A program made the translations under genes and the position numbers. A DNA stretch of 24,666 bases from Isohypsibius dastychi (lineage: Eukaryota; Tardigrada; Eutardigrada; Parachela; Isohypsibiidae), in assembly GCA_034696485.1 (NCBI GenBank), contig JAQIWT010000291.1:1-24666 (forward strand). Reading direction: 5' to 3'. Under the pieces are notes generated by a model that was not told the DNA's origin, did no database searches, and saw only the letters and a program-made list of their open reading frames with translations. Position 1 is the stretch's first letter; each line of letters starts with the position of its first letter. Positions 22,939-24,666 of the stretch are shown here, in pieces.

Positions 22939-23123
22939 AACTGGGAAGCCTGATAACTTCACTGCCAGATTATAGACACTGCCTTTTGTTTACTTTATTG
23001 TTCTATGTTCGTATACCAGAGATATCCTGGCATGTTTTACGTTATCGAATTTTGTAGAGTATAAAGTATTGTGATGTTTACGTCAAGCCCAAGTTGTGCA
23101 GCTGAGAAAGAAGCGATTTTCAA
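22939..23123. other. 185-bp convergent gap, collagen IV / protease
   Basis: Both genes must end their transcripts here or inside each other. On the plus strand I see no AATAAA after the collagen stop, only TATAAA at 23060-23065 as a weak variant. No gene is visible. Confidence 0.5.
22994..22999 (-). promoter_or_regulatory. Candidate poly(A) signal of the protease gene
   Basis: TTTATT on the plus strand reads AATAAA on the minus strand, 125 bp after the protease stop (23124-23126) and 56 bp from the collagen stop. If used, the two 3' UTRs overlap. Confidence 0.55.
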
Positions 23124-24545
23124 TCAGAATTTTGAGATGACAGCATTTGCGTCGTTCTTGCTGTTGACACGGATCCAATCGAGGTATGAACTAAGTCGTG
23201 TATATACTCCACCAATACCTGTACAGAGAAACAAGTGGTAGAGTGCTTAAACTCCGCAGAACATGAACCCACCTCTCCCACATCCGACACCATAAGAAAC
23301 CAACCCTGCCTGGTAGTGTGCCCTTGTCGCTGGATCGAAACATACCACAGGACCTACATCATAGCGTATCTAATAATAAGAACTGTTGACCATTTAAGAA
23401 AATGAAGGTTACCCCCACTGTCACCCTGACAAGAGTCCTGACCGGCCACATCCCCGGCGCACATAATGTTGTTGAGATTGGGCCCACTAGAATCTTTTTG
23501 GATGAAGCAGTTGCCACCAAACTTCGTTGGCAGTATGTTAATGTTCACTGATTTCAGCGGCGTTGGAGTCCGACCCCCTGTGGTTTTCGTAAAACAGATT
23601 CAGAAACATGGTACGAATTTCAAAGTCCAGACTCACCTCCACCACCTTCTTTCTCTAGTCCGTACCTGTTGAAGTATACACTACATGCTTTCCCAATTGG
23701 ATCATACGGTAGTAGTAATTGGTCTTACCCGCTCACTGTGCAGATTTCTCCAACTTCTGGTGCCCGCGGCCTTAAACAAACTGGGCACACACAAGGCATC
23801 GAAAACTCGATGTCTTCGTCCAAAGTGATAAGAGCAATGTCGTTTTCGTTTGTTTTTCGGTTGAAACTTGGATGGCTGGTAATCTGAACAACTTTGAATT
23901 CTTGCGCACACCCGTTTGGATCTCCAGTTTGCATACTACGAGCAGAAGGTTACACAATGTCCTACCGGAGTTGGTAACCGTTACCCATACCTGACAACGC
24001 TGGCCATAGCGCCCACAACAATTTTAAATCGACTGGCCGGGTTTGTTTGACCATTTCTGCAAAGCAAAAGTAACTACGCGAACACATTGAACTCCGGCAA
24101 TACCAACGCGTAATTAACAACACAGTGAGAAGCTGTGAGAATGGTTCGTTTTCCGATGATTGACCCTCCGCAAACGAAGAAGCCATCTCTGTGCAATTTT
24201 GCCTGAAGCAAACAATTCCATACAGGAATTTGTCAAAGTGACACCAATTGTCACAATAATGCGCCAAGTTCGTACCTGCCAACAGATTTCTCCCAGTGAG
24301 GCATCCGTACCACCAACAATTGTCATAGCCACAGAAACATTCAGGTAGCGCGGAGAAAAATCCTGAAAACTCTTCAGTTTGAAGTTTGAATCCTGCAAGC
24401 TAAATGGGTCATCGCTTCCAATTCGTGGGATCCCGCATATAAAATTATCAGTGAATCCACCTCTAGGAACTATGGCACTTTCGACCAATATACCCAGAAT
24501 TAGAATATGGACAAGTGAAACGGAAAATGCTCTGAAATAAGGCAT
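23124..24545 (-). CDS. Secreted trypsin-like serine protease (S1 family)
   Basis: Coding exons on the minus strand, in order of transcription: 24276-24545, 24108-24202, 23991-24056, 23729-23935, 23637-23665, 23413-23577, 23273-23353, 23124-23218. All phases agree; 335 aa. Signal peptide about 1-24 (MPYFRAFSVSLVHILILGIL). A ~50-residue propeptide contains FICGIP, whose Cys37 probably pairs with the catalytic domain. The mature N-terminus is IVGGTDAS (76). Catalytic residues: His116 in ILTASHC, Asp176 in NENDIALI, Ser276 in DSCQGDSGGP. Asp270, six residues before Ser276, is the S1-pocket Asp of trypsins, so cleavage after Lys/Arg is expected. It ends GGVYTRLSSYLDWI plus a short tail. The residue before IVGG is Thr, not Arg/Lys (see findings). 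An in-frame ATG at 24581 would add 12 residues; 24545 was chosen because it gives a compact signal peptide. S1 proteases are numerous in clade I nematodes; the substrate here is unknown. Confidence 0.92.
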
Positions 24546-24666
24546 TTTGAAGATGTTTTCTGAAAGGTGATGTGGCGGCATTAATGAGTTACTGACCCTT
24601 TTGTACTAATGGTGTTGGAGACTCATGCATTTATTTGTCGTTAACAAAAGACACAACGCATATATC
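24546..24666 (-). other. Upstream flank of the protease gene
   Basis: It contains the alternative ATG at 24579-24581 and an in-frame TAG further upstream on the minus strand that bounds the reading frame. No TATA box or other motif is clear in the short stretch available. Confidence 0.4.

Overview
This is eukaryotic DNA: four multi-exon protein genes split by many short introns (mostly 50-65 bp, GT...AG). The proteins are animal ones. The collagen IV NC1 domain, the AHR PAS-A core ([15 protein letters not shown]) and the mitochondrial-type P450 most resemble nematode proteins as I recall them. Splice acceptors are looser than the strict TTTTCAG of Caenorhabditis, and base composition is moderate, so a clade I nematode (Trichuris/Trichinella-like) is my best guess. 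That is inference; no search was run.

Layout. 1-2405: upstream flank with no gene I can support. 2406-7930 (+): aryl hydrocarbon receptor (bHLH-PAS), 12 coding exons, the first only 38 nt and 1.5 kb upstream of the second. 8411-10913 (-): mitochondrial-clan cytochrome P450, 8 coding exons, 515 aa, convergent with AHR. 10914-15112: 4.2 kb divergent intergenic region with three CACGTG boxes, one XRE-like site and a 13-bp inverted repeat. 15113-22938 (+): collagen IV alpha chain (alpha-2/LET-2-like), 33 coding exons, about 1792 aa. 23124-24545 (-): secreted trypsin-like S1 serine protease, 8 coding exons, 335 aa, convergent with the collagen gene and only 185 bp from it, stop to stop.

All exon joins were read by hand from splice sites and checked for phase. 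Every exon of all four genes joins in frame, and the totals (669, 515, 1792 and 335 aa) fit the families. The products work in different places: AHR is a nuclear transcription factor, the P450 a mitochondrial monooxygenase, collagen IV a basement membrane network protein, and the protease is secreted. The only plausible functional link is that the P450 5' flank carries E-boxes and an XRE-like motif of the kind bHLH-PAS proteins bind. There are no mobile elements, CRISPR arrays, rRNA or tRNA genes that I can support.
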